Origin: Puniceicoccaceae bacterium
Lineage (GTDB): Bacteria > Verrucomicrobiota > Verrucomicrobiia > Opitutales > Coraliomargaritaceae
Direction of reading: 5' to 3'
Assembly (NCBI GenBank): GCA_902587165.1
Contig: CACIKF010000006.1
Location: 1 to 64,000 of the forward strand
Length of the DNA: 64,000 nt
Numbering within the stretch: position 1 is the stretch's first letter; each line of letters opens with the position of its first letter. A model generated the notes under the pieces. That model saw only the letters and a program-made list of their open reading frames with translations, was not told where the DNA came from and did no database searches. Below, in pieces: positions 1 to 9,637 of the stretch. The position numbers were made by a program, and so were the translations under genes.

Positions 1-670
1 GATGGTCGAGCTCGTCTGCGTCAGCTTTGTAATCGTCGCTGATCAAATCTCCCGTGAGTGGCGCCAGCGTGAAGTCGTCGACTTTTACACCGCTAAGACA
101 ATCTCTAGCGAAATACTCGAAATAGCTGGCACAGCTACCAGCAAACTCAGCTTTAAGCCAATTGAAGACTGCTTGCTCTGGCAAAGTGGGCAATCCGCCG
201 AAGCAGGGGACTTTGCTAAGATGGGCTTCCAAGCGACTTGCGGTCTCCTTAACATTGCAACCTTGAAAGACCGCTGGGATCTAACCACACCCGTGATTGC
301 CGGTTCGATTCTAATGACTCCAAAATTCTTCGAGCGCAAGGCCAAACGCGGTCGCCACAGCGGCGTTAGCAATCAGCCCGCTTCCGCCAAGGACCTCGCA
401 CTAATCGTCGATCAATCCGTCCACGCAGGTGATGTCGAAAAAGAGGTCGCCAAATTCGCTAAGAAGGCCACCCAAGGCTTCAACTGCGAAAGTATCCGTA
501 TTTTTGACCACTACGAGGGTGGGGGACTTCCTGAAGGCAAGAAGAGCCTAGCGCTCACTATGTCCTTTCGCGCCGCGGATCGCACCTTGAAAGAAAAGGA
601 AGTCAACGCAGCCTTCGACGTAATTCAGAAGCTTATTGCGGATAAAACGGATTACCAGATTCGTAAATAG
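1..670 (+). CDS. pheT: Phenylalanyl-tRNA synthetase beta subunit, C-terminal part (5' partial)
   Basis: The reading frame is open to the left edge of the window, so only about the last 222 residues are seen and the ATG at position 2 is probably internal. PheT pairs with PheS to charge tRNA-Phe in the cytoplasm. The last 90 or so residues fit the ferredoxin-like anticodon-binding (FDX-ACB) domain that closes bacterial PheT. They contain a motif reading IFDHYEGGGLPEGKKSLAL, a phrase very characteristic of that domain, and a final helix rich in charged residues. The segment before it fits the synthetase-like B6/B7 region. No terminator is obvious after the TAG stop. Identification is by recognised family pattern. 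Confidence 0.93.
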   Translation, partial: MVELVCVSFVIVADQISREWRQREVVDFYTAKTISSEILEIAGTATSKLSFKPIEDCLLWQSGQSAEAGDFAKMGFQATCGLLNIATLKDRWDLTTPVIAGSILMTPKFFERKAKRGRHSGVSNQPASAKDLALIVDQSVHAGDVEKEVAKFAKKATQGFNCESIRIFDHYEGGGLPEGKKSLALTMSFRAADRTLKEKEVNAAFDVIQKLIADKTDYQIRK

Positions 671-1000
671 TTGATTGCATCTAAGATAGGGTAATTAGAC
701 GATTAATGGTTAAAAAATCTGTCTAATTTAGTCTCTGAAAAGGCATTCGGCCGCTGATTTTTGTTTATCTAAATAGGATGAAATTTAATTGCGCAGGTTC
801 ATTAGGCCATGTATTGACGAATTTGAGAAATCGTAGAGGATTTATCCTGATTTATGAACCTCTTTATGGCGCAATCTGACATAAGCTGTGCGTGAACAGA
901 CATTGTCAAAAATGTAAAATTTTAGTAAACGTTTACTATTGTGAAGTATCCATTCTCAAGCTTTAGTATACTTCTATAACCCTTAACAGTAATATACCCT
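671..1000. other. Intergenic region between pheT and the secreted repeat protein
   Basis: About 330 bases with no convincing gene. The sequence is AT-rich towards its right end. It holds a perfect 16-bp palindrome (listed separately) and a run of TATA-like sequence just upstream of the next start codon, which is where the promoter of the secreted protein would lie. Confidence 0.6.
923..938. promoter_or_regulatory. 16-bp perfect palindrome, candidate LacI/GalR-type operator
   Basis: The sequence TAGTAAACGTTTACTA is its own reverse complement over all 16 bases and has a central CG, the symmetry typical of LacI/GalR-family operators. It ends about 62 bases before the start codon of the secreted protein, close to where a promoter would sit. 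The palindrome is seen directly; the regulator family is inferred and no lacI-type gene lies in the window. Confidence 0.55.
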
Positions 1001-2956
1001 ATGAAATACACAAAAGTAGCATTCGCATCTGCGTTTCTAATAGCATCATTGACCCCGCAATTACAGGCAGACTTCGTCGACTGGCTGGGAACTACTAGTG
1101 ACGACTGGTCAGACAACTCTAATTGGCAAAATGGTAACGGAGTTGGCGTAGATGATACAGCTGAAATTTATAACAGTGGTGTGACTATGGCTCCTGCTGC
1201 TGTGCTTAGCGGCAGTGCCAGCGTGAATCAAGTTTGGCTTGGAAATATAGGCGGTCCCTCTGAGTCTGGTGCATTGACTGTTGGGTCAGGAGCTTCCCTA
1301 ACAACTGTCGATAATTTTATTATAGCAGACAATTCAACGCTGACTTCTAGCGGTGCCATCTCGGTTGGAAATGTCAATGGTTTGATCGTTCGCGATACTT
1401 CGAATGTGACGCTCAAGGATGGCAGCACACTAAACTCCCTGAAACTTGAAGGTTTTTCGACCGCCACGATGGAAGCCGGAAGTGCCGTCAACTCCATCAA
1501 TTTAGGACAAGATTCGCAGTTGACCATGGGTAGTAGCTACAATTCTACTCTGAATGTTAGCAGCAGATCAAGTGCTACCATAAATGGCACGATCAATGGC
1601 GATCTAAATTACAGTACATCTGGAACGGGACTGATCGGTGAGAATGGGATTGTAACAGGAAACTTAGGTGTTAACCGATCTGCTAGTGTGACTGTTAGTG
1701 GGACGGTCCAAGGTAGAATAAATATTAATCAAACTTCTAGCGTTACTCTCAACGGCACCTGCGCTGGCGATTTTAAAATAAATGGGACTACGATGTCATA
1801 CATCAATGAGAACGCAATTGTTCAAGGTAATGTTACGCTTGATAATGATGACAAAGTAACAATAGGTGGTAATATTAATGGAGTTGGCAATACCTTCCAC
1901 GTCAAAGGGTCCGCACAAGCCACTATCCTGCCAACTGCAAATATTCTTTCAAATAGTAACAATTCTTGGATATATGATGATGCTCAAGTCACCTGGAAAG
2001 TTGGGGCAGATGGTTCGGTTGCAACACTGAAGACAAGTCGTCTTTCATCGGACGCTGGACTATTTGATGGCCAATGGCGCTTTACTGGGGTTAGGACAGA
2101 TAATGCAGGAGTTACCTACACTCCAGTTCTGATTGTAGACCTCACCGATTGCACCGTCTACGGCACGCCCATATCTCTGCAATTAGTTACTGACATAGAA
2201 AATGAGGACCAATTCGAAAGCCTGATGAAATTTTACGTAGGTGATACCGATGTGACCGACGACTTTACATATGCAGGCACAGGGACTTTTACCGGGAGTA
2301 TTGCTAATCCAGAACCTGATGCTGATGAAGATGGTCTAGCCGACTCAGTTGAAACAAACACTGGAATCTTCGTGGATGCCTCAGATACCGGCACCGACCC
2401 AAATTCAGCCGATACTGATGGTGATGGTTTGTCCGATGCCGTTGAAACTGGAACTGGTGTCTATGTATCTGCTACTGATACAGGCTCAAATCCAAATCTT
2501 GACGACACTGATGGTGATGGTTTGTCCGATGCCGTTGAAACTGGAACTGGTGTTTATGTTTCTTCCTCAGACACAGGTACGAACCGACTTTTAGCTGACT
2601 CAGATGGGGACACTATGAGCGACTTTGATGAAATTCAATACATGGGATTGGATCCAAACACCGATTCTTCGACTTTGATCAGCTCATTGCCCAGCACGGG
2701 TGGCGGTATCGAGCAAAGTGTTTATGACGCTGCTGTAGCAGAAAAAGTTGCCGCAGAGACAGCATTGGCAAATGCTAGAGAAGCAAGAGCAGGTTCGACT
2801 GTCATAGATGTAGCTAACGATGTAGCAACCATTACGCTGAGAGTTGAACAAACCTCTGATGTAAGTGACTGGTCAAGTGCAACGACATCTGATCACGACA
2901 TTGACTTGAGCGCTCCTGCTGGAGCAAGCTTCTACCGCTTCACTATACCGGAGTAA
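1001..2956 (+). CDS. Large secreted protein with beta-helix-like region and acidic calcium-type repeats
   Basis: A 651-residue exported protein of unknown function. A signal peptide covers residues 1 to about 23, with cleavage likely after QLQA. Residues about 70-310 are rich in Ser, Thr, Gly and Asn and recur as short strands (SVTVSGTV, SVTLNGT, TINGTING), resembling a right-handed beta-helix passenger. Residues about 439-555 carry four acidic modules of the form DxDxDG, as in thrombospondin type 3 calcium repeats; two share a 47-bp identical DNA stretch. A short Ala-rich helix and a compact beta domain close the protein, a pattern common in verrucomicrobial exported proteins. No autotransporter barrel or sorting signal is evident. 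It stands alone, with an operator-like palindrome upstream and a strong terminator downstream. An adhesin or surface-layer role is possible but unproven. Confidence 0.75.
   Translation: MKYTKVAFASAFLIASLTPQLQADFVDWLGTTSDDWSDNSNWQNGNGVGVDDTAEIYNSGVTMAPAAVLSGSASVNQVWLGNIGGPSESGALTVGSGASLTTVDNFIIADNSTLTSSGAISVGNVNGLIVRDTSNVTLKDGSTLNSLKLEGFSTATMEAGSAVNSINLGQDSQLTMGSSYNSTLNVSSRSSATINGTINGDLNYSTSGTGLIGENGIVTGNLGVNRSASVTVSGTVQGRININQTSSVTLNGTCAGDFKINGTTMSYINENAIVQGNVTLDNDDKVTIGGNINGVGNTFHVKGSAQATILPTANILSNSNNSWIYDDAQVTWKVGADGSVATLKTSRLSSDAGLFDGQWRFTGVRTDNAGVTYTPVLIVDLTDCTVYGTPISLQLVTDIENEDQFESLMKFYVGDTDVTDDFTYAGTGTFTGSIANPEPDADEDGLADSVETNTGIFVDASDTGTDPNSADTDGDGLSDAVETGTGVYVSATDTGSNPNLDDTDGDGLSDAVETGTGVYVSSSDTGTNRLLADSDGDTMSDFDEIQYMGLDPNTDSSTLISSLPSTGGGIEQSVYDAAVAEKVAAETALANAREARAGSTVIDVANDVATITLRVEQTSDVSDWSSATTSDHDIDLSAPAGASFYRFTIPE
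2414..2553 (+). repeat. 47-bp exact direct repeat at 93-bp spacing inside the secreted protein gene
   Basis: Positions 2414-2460 and 2507-2553 are identical over 47 bases. They encode the same stretch of a calcium-type repeat, and the 93-base period equals 31 codons, so the reading frame is kept. Identity at silent positions suggests recent duplication or gene conversion. Confidence 0.85.
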
Positions 2957-2989
2957 TAAACTTAGCTCACCAAGCTTGTTTAATTTCAA

Positions 2990-3017
2990 CCCTCAGGCTT
3001 CGGCCTGAGGGTTTTTT
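2990..3017 (+). terminator. Rho-independent terminator of the secreted protein gene
   Basis: A 9-bp perfect GC-rich stem (CCCTCAGGC paired with GCCTGAGGG) closed by a TTCG tetraloop is followed by six T residues, 34 bases after the stop codon. This is a textbook strong intrinsic terminator on the plus strand. Confidence 0.93.
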
Positions 3018-3224
3018 GTGGGCTAGCAAAGCCATTACCTCGGGGCGCACTGTGGATACAGAGGGCAGGTGTCTAAGGGTTGATTGTGAGGGTTGAGGAC
3101 GTAAGTCCATTTTAGGAGGCAGACGCCCTTGTAAGCAAGTGCCTGCAGTAATGAATTGCTTATTGGCTGCAATTTACCTATCTGAATTAACGTCAGTCAC
3201 ATTGGAAATTTAATACAACAAGAT

Positions 3225-3857
3225 ATGATGACCTTATCTCAAACTGAAAATAAAATATTAATGGCAGATGCTCGTGACTCTCTTAAAGGGGCTTGGGGAC
3301 TGGCAATAGGAGCATTCATCGTTTATTTTTTAGTCTTTTGTGTGGTCGGTCTCTTTCCAGTCATTGGAACTATCGCCACTTACATAATAGTAGGCCCTAT
3401 GACAGTAGGAGGTGTCAGATTCACACTCGCGGTATCACGTAAGAGGAGACCGGAAATCGGACAATTATTTAGCGGATTTGACCGGTTTGGCACTCACCTA
3501 GTCGCCTATTTACTTCAAACAATATTTGTAGCCCTCTGGACACTACTCCTAATTATTCCTGGTATTATTGCCGCACTGTCTTACTCGATGACTTACTTCA
3601 TAATAGCAGAGGATTCATCCATAAGTGCTTCTGATGCCATTACCAAAAGTAAGAAAATGATGAAGGGCAACAGATGGAAGCTAGTGTGTCTTGGCTTCCG
3701 ATTCATCGGTTGGTTTTTGCTAGCAATGCTAACTTTCGGTGTTGGCTTCCTATGGGTCGGTCCCTACATGTATGTCAGCTATGCAAAATTCTACGACGAC
3801 CTAAAAACCGATGAAGATCAAAACCGTGAAGGGGTCGCAGAAGTGGTAACAGATTAG
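3225..3857 (+). CDS. DUF975-like multi-pass membrane protein
   Basis: A 210-residue integral membrane protein with about four to five hydrophobic segments (near residues 27-50, 52-68, 102-125 and 160-190). The layout, a soluble loop ending in GNRWKLVCLGFRFIGW followed by a glycine-rich last membrane segment and PYMYVSYAKFY, matches the DUF975 family, whose role is unknown. Two adjacent ATG codons are possible starts (3225 or 3228). The C-terminal tail is charged and cytoplasmic by the positive-inside rule. It appears monocistronic. The family call is by pattern only. Confidence 0.65.
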   Translation: MMTLSQTENKILMADARDSLKGAWGLAIGAFIVYFLVFCVVGLFPVIGTIATYIIVGPMTVGGVRFTLAVSRKRRPEIGQLFSGFDRFGTHLVAYLLQTIFVALWTLLLIIPGIIAALSYSMTYFIIAEDSSISASDAITKSKKMMKGNRWKLVCLGFRFIGWFLLAMLTFGVGFLWVGPYMYVSYAKFYDDLKTDEDQNREGVAEVVTD

Positions 3858-4177
3858 CCCACTTTAGAAAGGGAGCTGTGAGCCTCTAAAATGCTTCGCT
3901 AAGTGGCCATTAGTGGCTGTATTACTACAAGGTCTGAGCGTTTTCTTGGGGCTTAGCTTGATGGGTCTTTACGCGTAGAGACAGTGCATCTGTAATCATA
4001 GTAAAGAAGGGTGCACATCTTCTAGGCTTGTTACTTAGCCATTAGATCTGTTCTAGGCCCAATAAATATCCCATCAGCTTCATCAAATCTTCTGGAAGAA
4101 GATTGCCGTTTAAAAGAATAATGAAAAATATTGGCGTATGTTATGACTATAAAATCCTGTTTAATAGGGCTCTATAA
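3858..4177. other. Intergenic region, nothing recognised
   Basis: About 320 bases between the DUF975-like gene and the nitrilase-family gene. I see no RNA gene, strong hairpin or plausible protein-coding frame. The promoter of the nitrilase gene should be here but no clear -35/-10 pair stands out. Confidence 0.5.
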
Positions 4178-4972
4178 ATGAAAATCTCCATCGCACAATT
4201 TGCAGTCAAACGCGGCGACGCTACTGCTAATTTAGCACGAATTTCCGAGCTTAGTGCAGAAGCGGCATCCTTTGGGAGCGATTTATTGTGCTTACCCGAG
4301 ATGTGCACGACGGGTTTCGATTGGGCGTCCAATCGCGAACACTTAGCGGATGCGTCCAGCTCAATCGTAGAACTCAAAGATATTGCGCAGGATCACGGTA
4401 TAGCCATTTGTGGGTCATTTTTAGAAAAGACGGAATTGGGAAATGCGGCCAACTGTTTTCACTACATCGACGCCAAAGGATCGCTTTTAGCTCGTTATCG
4501 AAAGCTGCACCTCTTCACCCTCTTTCACGAAGAACGTCATATCGAAGCAGGAAATGAATGTGTCGTATTTGATACTGCATACGGAAAGATGGGTGCATCA
4601 ATATGCTATGATCTTCGTTTCCCCGAGCTTTTTCGGCGCAATACCGAGGCGGGCGCTTTACTGCATATTTTACCGGCCGCCTTCCCACACCCACGCTTAG
4701 AGCATTGGCGAAAATTAGTCTGCGCTCGCGCCATCGAGAATCAAACTTACTTCATCACGGCGAATCAATCTGGGGTCGAAGACCATGGAAGTGGAGTTGG
4801 GAAGTCCCATTATTTTGGTCACTCAGTAGTTGTCGACCCATGGGGAGAGATCTTGGCTGAAGCGGATGAGGGCGAATGCCTGCTACAGGTGGAGATCGAT
4901 CTTTCGAATGTAAGCAGAGTTCGTAAAGAGCTCAGCGCTTGGGCTGATCGCCGGACGGATGTCTTTGATTGA
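4178..4972 (+). CDS. Carbon-nitrogen hydrolase (nitrilase superfamily), omega-amidase-like
   Basis: A 264-residue cytoplasmic amidohydrolase. The catalytic triad of the superfamily is visible: Glu41 in LPEMCTTGF, Lys109 in RYRKLHLF and Cys143 in GASICYDLRFPELFR. Length and motif spacing fit the Nit2/YafV branch, which hydrolyses alpha-ketoglutaramate and similar omega-amides in metabolite repair. Substrate assignment within the branch cannot be settled from motifs alone. It stands alone and converges on rpe. The ATG at 4178 opens directly into the first beta strand (MKISIAQFAV), as expected for the family, so the start is well supported. Confidence 0.85.
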   Translation: MKISIAQFAVKRGDATANLARISELSAEAASFGSDLLCLPEMCTTGFDWASNREHLADASSSIVELKDIAQDHGIAICGSFLEKTELGNAANCFHYIDAKGSLLARYRKLHLFTLFHEERHIEAGNECVVFDTAYGKMGASICYDLRFPELFRRNTEAGALLHILPAAFPHPRLEHWRKLVCARAIENQTYFITANQSGVEDHGSGVGKSHYFGHSVVVDPWGEILAEADEGECLLQVEIDLSNVSRVRKELSAWADRRTDVFD

Positions 4973-4977
4973 TTAAA

Positions 4978-5008
4978 TAGACGGATTTGTTAGAGTTAAA
5001 GCCGTCTA
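4978..5008 (-). terminator. Weak hairpin between convergent genes, possible terminator of rpe
   Basis: TAGACGG at 4978-4984 pairs with CCGTCTA at 5002-5008 across a 17-base loop. On the minus strand the stem is followed by TTTAAT. The stem is short and the T-run poor, so this is a tentative call. Confidence 0.3.
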
Positions 5009-5036
5009 AAGGTAGAACTCCAATAGAGTGGAAGCT

Positions 5037-5711
5037 CTACGCGGTGACCTCTGCAATAAAAACCGATGGATCGGCTGCCTTGAAAAATGCCGTGCCAGCC
5101 ACGATAGTATCTGCGCCCAGTGCCGTACACAGTGGCGCCGTCTCCAGGTCTACACCACCGTCGATTTCCAGACGATAGTTCAATCCCATCTCTGCTCGCC
5201 AAGTGTCGAATTGTTCGATCTTAGGCAGCACATCATGACGAAAGCTCTGACCGCCGAAGCCTGGTTCTACCGTCATCAACAAGACGATATCGCAGGCTGG
5301 TAAGAATTCTTTAGCCACTTTTGCAGCTGTGTCGGGTTTGAGCACGACGCCGCACTTGCAAGCTTTTGATTTTATATAGGCTAGGGTTTCTGCGACTGGA
5401 TAGTCAGGTTCGACGTGGATGGTGATTTGATCTGCACCTGCATCCAAGAAGGCATCGATGTAGAGCTGTGGATTATCCAGCATCAAATGAACATCAAAGA
5501 ATAGCTTTGTGTCTGGACGCATCGCTTTGACCGTTTGCGGACCGAAACTAAGATTGGATACGAAGTGTCCATCCATAATATCGAGGTGCACCCATCCCAG
5601 TCCTGCATCTTCAATTACTTTTAGGCTGCTGCGCAGATTTGCATGATCGCCCGCTAGGATAGATGGAGCGAGTAAGGTGTCGTGTGGGCTGGGCATACTT
5701 AAATTCAGCAA
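5037..5711 (-). CDS. rpe: Ribulose-phosphate 3-epimerase
   Basis: A 224-residue TIM-barrel enzyme that interconverts ribulose 5-phosphate and xylulose 5-phosphate in the pentose phosphate pathway. Signature stretches are visible in order: LAPSILAGDHANL at the N-terminus, WVHLDIMDGHFVSNLSFGP (first metal ligands), DVHLMLDNP, LLMTVEPGFGGQSF and LEIDGGVDLETAP with the phosphate-binding GADTIVAGTAFF. Length is normal for the family. It is the last gene of a minus-strand run nadE-hemL-rpe, 35 bases after hemL. Confidence 0.95.
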   Translation of the reverse strand: MLNLSMPSPHDTLLAPSILAGDHANLRSSLKVIEDAGLGWVHLDIMDGHFVSNLSFGPQTVKAMRPDTKLFFDVHLMLDNPQLYIDAFLDAGADQITIHVEPDYPVAETLAYIKSKACKCGVVLKPDTAAKVAKEFLPACDIVLLMTVEPGFGGQSFRHDVLPKIEQFDTWRAEMGLNYRLEIDGGVDLETAPLCTALGADTIVAGTAFFKAADPSVFIAEVTA

Positions 5712-5746
5712 TTCATGGATTCGATGGCAAGACTGGCTTTTACTGG

Positions 5747-7024
5747 TTAAATTGATCGAATACCCGCGGCCAAGATCTCGGCGGCTTGCTCAATATCAGC
5801 TCCGTCATGGGCGGTGGATATAAAGCAGGTCTCGTAAGGGGAAGGGGGGAGGTAAACGCCATGATCGAGCGCATATTTGAAGAGCTGTTTAAAATGCTTG
5901 GTATGACTGGTGGTCGCGTCGTGTAAGTTGCGCACGGGTTTTTCAGCGAAGAAGATTGCAAACATCGAGCCGACTTGTGGGACTTGGAGTGCTAAGCCTT
6001 TTTCTCGAGCAGCTTCTAATAGGGCGTCGCGGATCTGCGCACCCATTTTCTCGAAGAGCGGATAGGGATTGGTGTCTTTGAGCTTTTTCAAAGATGCGAT
6101 GCCTGCAGCCATGGCAAGCGGATTACCACTCAGGGTGCCCGCTTGATAGACTGGTCCGAGTGGGGCGAGGTAATCCATGATCTCGGCCTTGCCGCCGAAG
6201 GCACCGACGGGGAGTCCCCCTCCGATGATTTTGCCCAAGGCGGTGAGATCGGGTGTAATACCGACACGCTCTTGCACACCACCAAGGGCTAGACGGAAAC
6301 CTGTCATGACTTCGTCGAATATAAGCAAGGATTGATTTGATGTGCAGAGCTCACGAAGTAATTCAAGGTAGCCCACATCCGGCAGAATCATGCCGCAGTT
6401 CGCGGGGTAGGGTTCGACTATGATGGCCGCGATGTCATCGCCACTGTTGGCAAAAGCTTCGCGGACGCCTTCCGTATCATTGTAATCGACTACAATGGTT
6501 TCTGCGGCAAAACTAGAAGGAATACCAGCGCTGTCGGGATTGCCTAGTGTGAGCGCACCAGAGCCTGCTTTGACCAGAAGTGAATCGACATGGCCGTGGT
6601 AGCAACCAGCGAACTTGATGATTTTGTTGCGCCCTGTGTAGCCACGTGCTAGGCGAATAGCGGACATGGTCGCTTCGGTGCCTGAGTTGCACATGCGCAC
6701 TTTCTCGACGGAGGGCACGATCGCAACGAGTTGCTCCGCCATTTCGACCTCGTAGGGGTTAGGTGTGCCGAAGCTGGTTCCGTTCTCTAAGGCAGTGGCG
6801 ATGGCCTCGCAAATGTCGGGATCGTTGTGCCCGTGGACAGCTGGGCCCCATGTGCAGACAAAGTCAATAAGTTCGACGTCGTCAGCTGTAGTCAGGTGGG
6901 CACCGTTCGCGCGTTTGGTAAAGAAGGGTGCGCCGCCGACGGAACGAAATGCACGAACAGGAGAGTTCACACCACCGGGTATGACTTGCTGAGCGCGTTG
7001 GAAGAGTTGTTCGGATGAAATCAT
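5747..7024 (-). CDS. hemL: Glutamate-1-semialdehyde 2,1-aminomutase
   Basis: A 425-residue PLP-dependent enzyme that converts glutamate 1-semialdehyde to 5-aminolevulinate in the C5 heme pathway. It shows the class-III aminotransferase fold: [11 protein letters not shown] near the N-terminus, GSGALTLG, the cofactor-contacting FDEVMTGFR, and the Schiff-base lysine in [17 protein letters not shown] near residue 264. Length matches E. coli HemL. It lies between nadE and rpe on the same strand with short gaps, so cotranscription is likely. Other heme genes in the window are hemC and cobA-hemD near 54 kb. Confidence 0.96.
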   Translation of the reverse strand: MISSEQLFQRAQQVIPGGVNSPVRAFRSVGGAPFFTKRANGAHLTTADDVELIDFVCTWGPAVHGHNDPDICEAIATALENGTSFGTPNPYEVEMAEQLVAIVPSVEKVRMCNSGTEATMSAIRLARGYTGRNKIIKFAGCYHGHVDSLLVKAGSGALTLGNPDSAGIPSSFAAETIVVDYNDTEGVREAFANSGDDIAAIIVEPYPANCGMILPDVGYLELLRELCTSNQSLLIFDEVMTGFRLALGGVQERVGITPDLTALGKIIGGGLPVGAFGGKAEIMDYLAPLGPVYQAGTLSGNPLAMAAGIASLKKLKDTNPYPLFEKMGAQIRDALLEAAREKGLALQVPQVGSMFAIFFAEKPVRNLHDATTSHTKHFKQLFKYALDHGVYLPPSPYETCFISTAHDGADIEQAAEILAAGIRSI

Positions 7025-7055
7025 AAGGGTGAAGTTCGATTTTCGAGCACAGCGA

Positions 7056-8705
7056 CTAGCTCACATATTTCTGCACGATGGGAATACGTCTTCCGACGCC
7101 AAAGGCTAGCGGGGTGGTTTTGAGGCCAGGTGCGGCCTGTTTGCGTTTATATTCGTTCAGATCGACTTTGCGAACAATGTCATCGACGACTGCTTGTTCA
7201 TATCCTTTATCGATGATCTCGGCGCGCGAGAGACCCTCTTCGACGTAGAGTCTCAGAACGCCATCGAGTACAGGATAAGCGGGTAAGGAGTCTTCGTCTT
7301 TTTGGTCGGGGCGGAGCTCAGCGGAAGGTGGCTTCTCGATTGTGTTGATCGGAATGAGCTCACGGCCTGCAGCGGTGTTCATGTGGCGGGCTAGGGCGTA
7401 GACTTTCATCTTGGGTAAGTCAGAGATGGCAGCGAGGCCGCCGCACATGTCGCCGTAGAGTGTGCAATAACCGACGGCTATTTCGCTCTTGTTGCCGGTG
7501 GTGAGGAGAAGGGCGCCGAACTTATTCGACATGGCCATGAGGAGGAGGCCGCGGGCGCGAGCTTGTATGTTTTCCTCGGTCACATCAATGGCGCGTCCGG
7601 CGAAAAGATCCCTCAAGGCGGACTCAGCGGAGGCCACGGTGTCGGAGATGGCAACTTCGTGGTATTCAATGCCAAGATTATTGGCGAGAGCCGCGGCATC
7701 GTCGCGGCTGTGTTGGCTAGAAATTGCGGATGGCAGGGCGATGCCGATGACTTGGTCTGCTCCGAAGGCTTCGGCGGCGAGGGCGGCGACCACTGCGGAG
7801 TCAATTCCACCACTCAGACCGATAATGGCTTTCTTGAAGCCGCTCTTGTGTGCGTAATCGCGTAGGCCGAGTACGAGCGCGCTCTGTGTAGCTGTGTTGC
7901 CCTTAGGGTTGAAGTGTTCGGAGATGTAAGCGAGTGGATTGTCGAGGTCGATGATGTGGTTTTCAGCGCGGAAGGCCGCGAGTCCCGCCACGAGTCCGCG
8001 CTCGGGGGTAACGGCGAGGCTGCCGCCATCGAAGATGAGTTCGTCGTTCCCGCCAACCGCATTGCAATAAATTACAGGGCAAGCACAACGCTCAGAAGCG
8101 TCTTGCACGAGTGGCTCGCGAGCTTCGTTTTTACCCTCGTGCCAAGGGCTGGCCGAGAGGTTTAAGAGGAGGTCAATTTTTTGCTGGGCGAGCTCGCCTA
8201 GAGGATCATTGCAATAGCGCCGACTGGTCTGGAGGTCGGGATGCGTCCAGATATCTTCACAAATCGTAATGCCTACCTTCTTCCCTTTCCACTCATAGAT
8301 CATGGGGCCTTCCGCTGGTTCGAAGTAGCGCTCTTCGTCGAAGACATCATAGCTTGGTAAGAGTGACTTACGCCCGAACGCTTTGACCTTGCCTAATTCG
8401 CACCATGCTGCCGCATTGTAAAAGGGACGACCAGTAAAGGATGAAGCGCGATCTTGCACGTAACCGATCACGGCAGGAACTTCGCCGATTTGTCGGGCGA
8501 TGGACTCAAGGGCGTCTTTGATGTCGCTGACGAAACGTGATTTAAAGAGTAGATCGCGGGGTGGATAGCCGCAGAGTGCTAGTTCAGGGAATAAGATGAG
8601 TTCCGCCCCATCAGCGACGAGGGAATTGTAGGCGCTCACAATGAGTTGTGAGTTACCGGAAAGGTCGCCGACGGTGGTGTTGATTTGTGCGATTCCGATT
8701 TTCAT
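7056..8705 (-). CDS. nadE: Glutamine-dependent NAD+ synthetase
   Basis: A 549-residue two-domain enzyme making NAD+ from nicotinic acid adenine dinucleotide with glutamine as nitrogen donor. The N-terminal nitrilase-like glutaminase domain shows [17 protein letters not shown], the lysine motif and the cysteine motif ITICEDIW. The C-terminal synthetase domain has the PP-loop [17 protein letters not shown] and later [13 protein letters not shown] chose the ATG at 8705 ([13 protein letters not shown]), the canonical first strand. The frame stays open to a TTG or further ATG near 8828, but the extra 41 residues resemble nothing. It heads the nadE-hemL-rpe run. Confidence 0.95.
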   Translation of the reverse strand: MKIGIAQINTTVGDLSGNSQLIVSAYNSLVADGAELILFPELALCGYPPRDLLFKSRFVSDIKDALESIARQIGEVPAVIGYVQDRASSFTGRPFYNAAAWCELGKVKAFGRKSLLPSYDVFDEERYFEPAEGPMIYEWKGKKVGITICEDIWTHPDLQTSRRYCNDPLGELAQQKIDLLLNLSASPWHEGKNEAREPLVQDASERCACPVIYCNAVGGNDELIFDGGSLAVTPERGLVAGLAAFRAENHIIDLDNPLAYISEHFNPKGNTATQSALVLGLRDYAHKSGFKKAIIGLSGGIDSAVVAALAAEAFGADQVIGIALPSAISSQHSRDDAAALANNLGIEYHEVAISDTVASAESALRDLFAGRAIDVTEENIQARARGLLLMAMSNKFGALLLTTGNKSEIAVGYCTLYGDMCGGLAAISDLPKMKVYALARHMNTAAGRELIPINTIEKPPSAELRPDQKDEDSLPAYPVLDGVLRLYVEEGLSRAEIIDKGYEQAVVDDIVRKVDLNEYKRKQAAPGLKTTPLAFGVGRRIPIVQKYVS

Positions 8706-9022
8706 AGAATGTGCGGATTTTGAACAATTACTTAAACTGCTTCTGGCTAATGGCTCTGATTCAGAATTAGCTGGAATTCTTGCATACACGCAAGTCCTAG
8801 AAATACTTTCTATATTTAGAGAATACAAGACATTCGCTATTTTTAAAGTCTCCTGCTTGATCTTATTATAATCTTTAGATTCAACGGAGGTAGCAGAGGA
8901 GCGTCTGCCGTCTTAGTGTTGCTCTTTGATCTATTCACATATTATCATACGACCCTCTCCGCTTGAGATGATGGCCTTTGTTCCCTTGAACGGGTCGACT
9001 GAACGGGAGATGACTTAGACTG
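8706..9022. other. Divergent intergenic region between nadE and the Maf gene
   Basis: About 317 bases holding the promoters of two divergent units. I see no RNA gene and only a weak 5-bp hairpin near 8895-8915. No clear operator. Confidence 0.5.
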
Positions 9023-9613
9023 ATGGATACACAGCCAGAACAATTTTATCTTGCTTCCGCTTCACCGCGTCGCGCTGAGCTAATGCGCCGTATGGGCCTT
9101 CGATTTGAAATACGCCCAACACATGTGGAGGAGGATGACTCGGGCAGCACAGGGCCAGAGGAGATGGTAATAAAAAATGCTAAATTGAAGGCCAGCACCT
9201 TGTCTGATTTGGAGCCAGATGCACTTGTGCTAGGTTCGGATACGACTGTAGCACTCGGCGAGCAGGTGCTCAGCAAGCCGACCGACATGGAAGACGCACG
9301 CTGTATGCTTCAGATTCTTTCTGGACGTACTCATACCGTGTATACTGCGGTCGCTCTGTATTGGAACTTAGGTTCTTTGGCGCATGTGTTTGTCGAGTGC
9401 AGTCAAGTGCGCTTTCAGGAGCTGGACGACGCTCGGATTAATCAGTATTTGCAACTCGTTGACCCTATGGATAAGGCGGGCGCATATGGCATCCAAATTG
9501 GTCGCGAGTTGATTGTCGAATCCGTCGAAGGTTCAATCGAAAACGTGATGGGATTGCCAATTCAGAGGCTCGCTCTAACTATGGAGGAACTTGGTTTAGA
9601 TTTCATGAACTAA
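9023..9613 (+). CDS. Maf family nucleoside triphosphate pyrophosphatase
   Basis: A 196-residue cytoplasmic house-cleaning NTPase that hydrolyses dTTP/UTP or modified pyrimidine triphosphates. The family signature is clear: [16 protein letters not shown] at residues about 10-25, the conserved [20 protein letters not shown] with the catalytic Asp, [12 protein letters not shown], and the C-terminal [12 protein letters not shown] followed by [10 protein letters not shown]. The last two motifs favour the YhdE-like dTTP/UTPase branch over YceF. It is followed after 24 bases by the TonB-like gene, probably in one transcript. Confidence 0.93.
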   Translation: MDTQPEQFYLASASPRRAELMRRMGLRFEIRPTHVEEDDSGSTGPEEMVIKNAKLKASTLSDLEPDALVLGSDTTVALGEQVLSKPTDMEDARCMLQILSGRTHTVYTAVALYWNLGSLAHVFVECSQVRFQELDDARINQYLQLVDPMDKAGAYGIQIGRELIVESVEGSIENVMGLPIQRLALTMEELGLDFMN

Positions 9614-9637
9614 GTAAGTTCACCTATATCTTATATT

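Noticed and set aside
2349-2594. 81-codon second frame within the calcium-repeat region
   Set aside because: Out-of-frame shadow produced by the repeated DNA of the secreted protein.
8706-8828. N-terminal extension of NadE
   Set aside because: The extra 41 residues lack family similarity and the canonical start MKIGIAQ lies at 8705.
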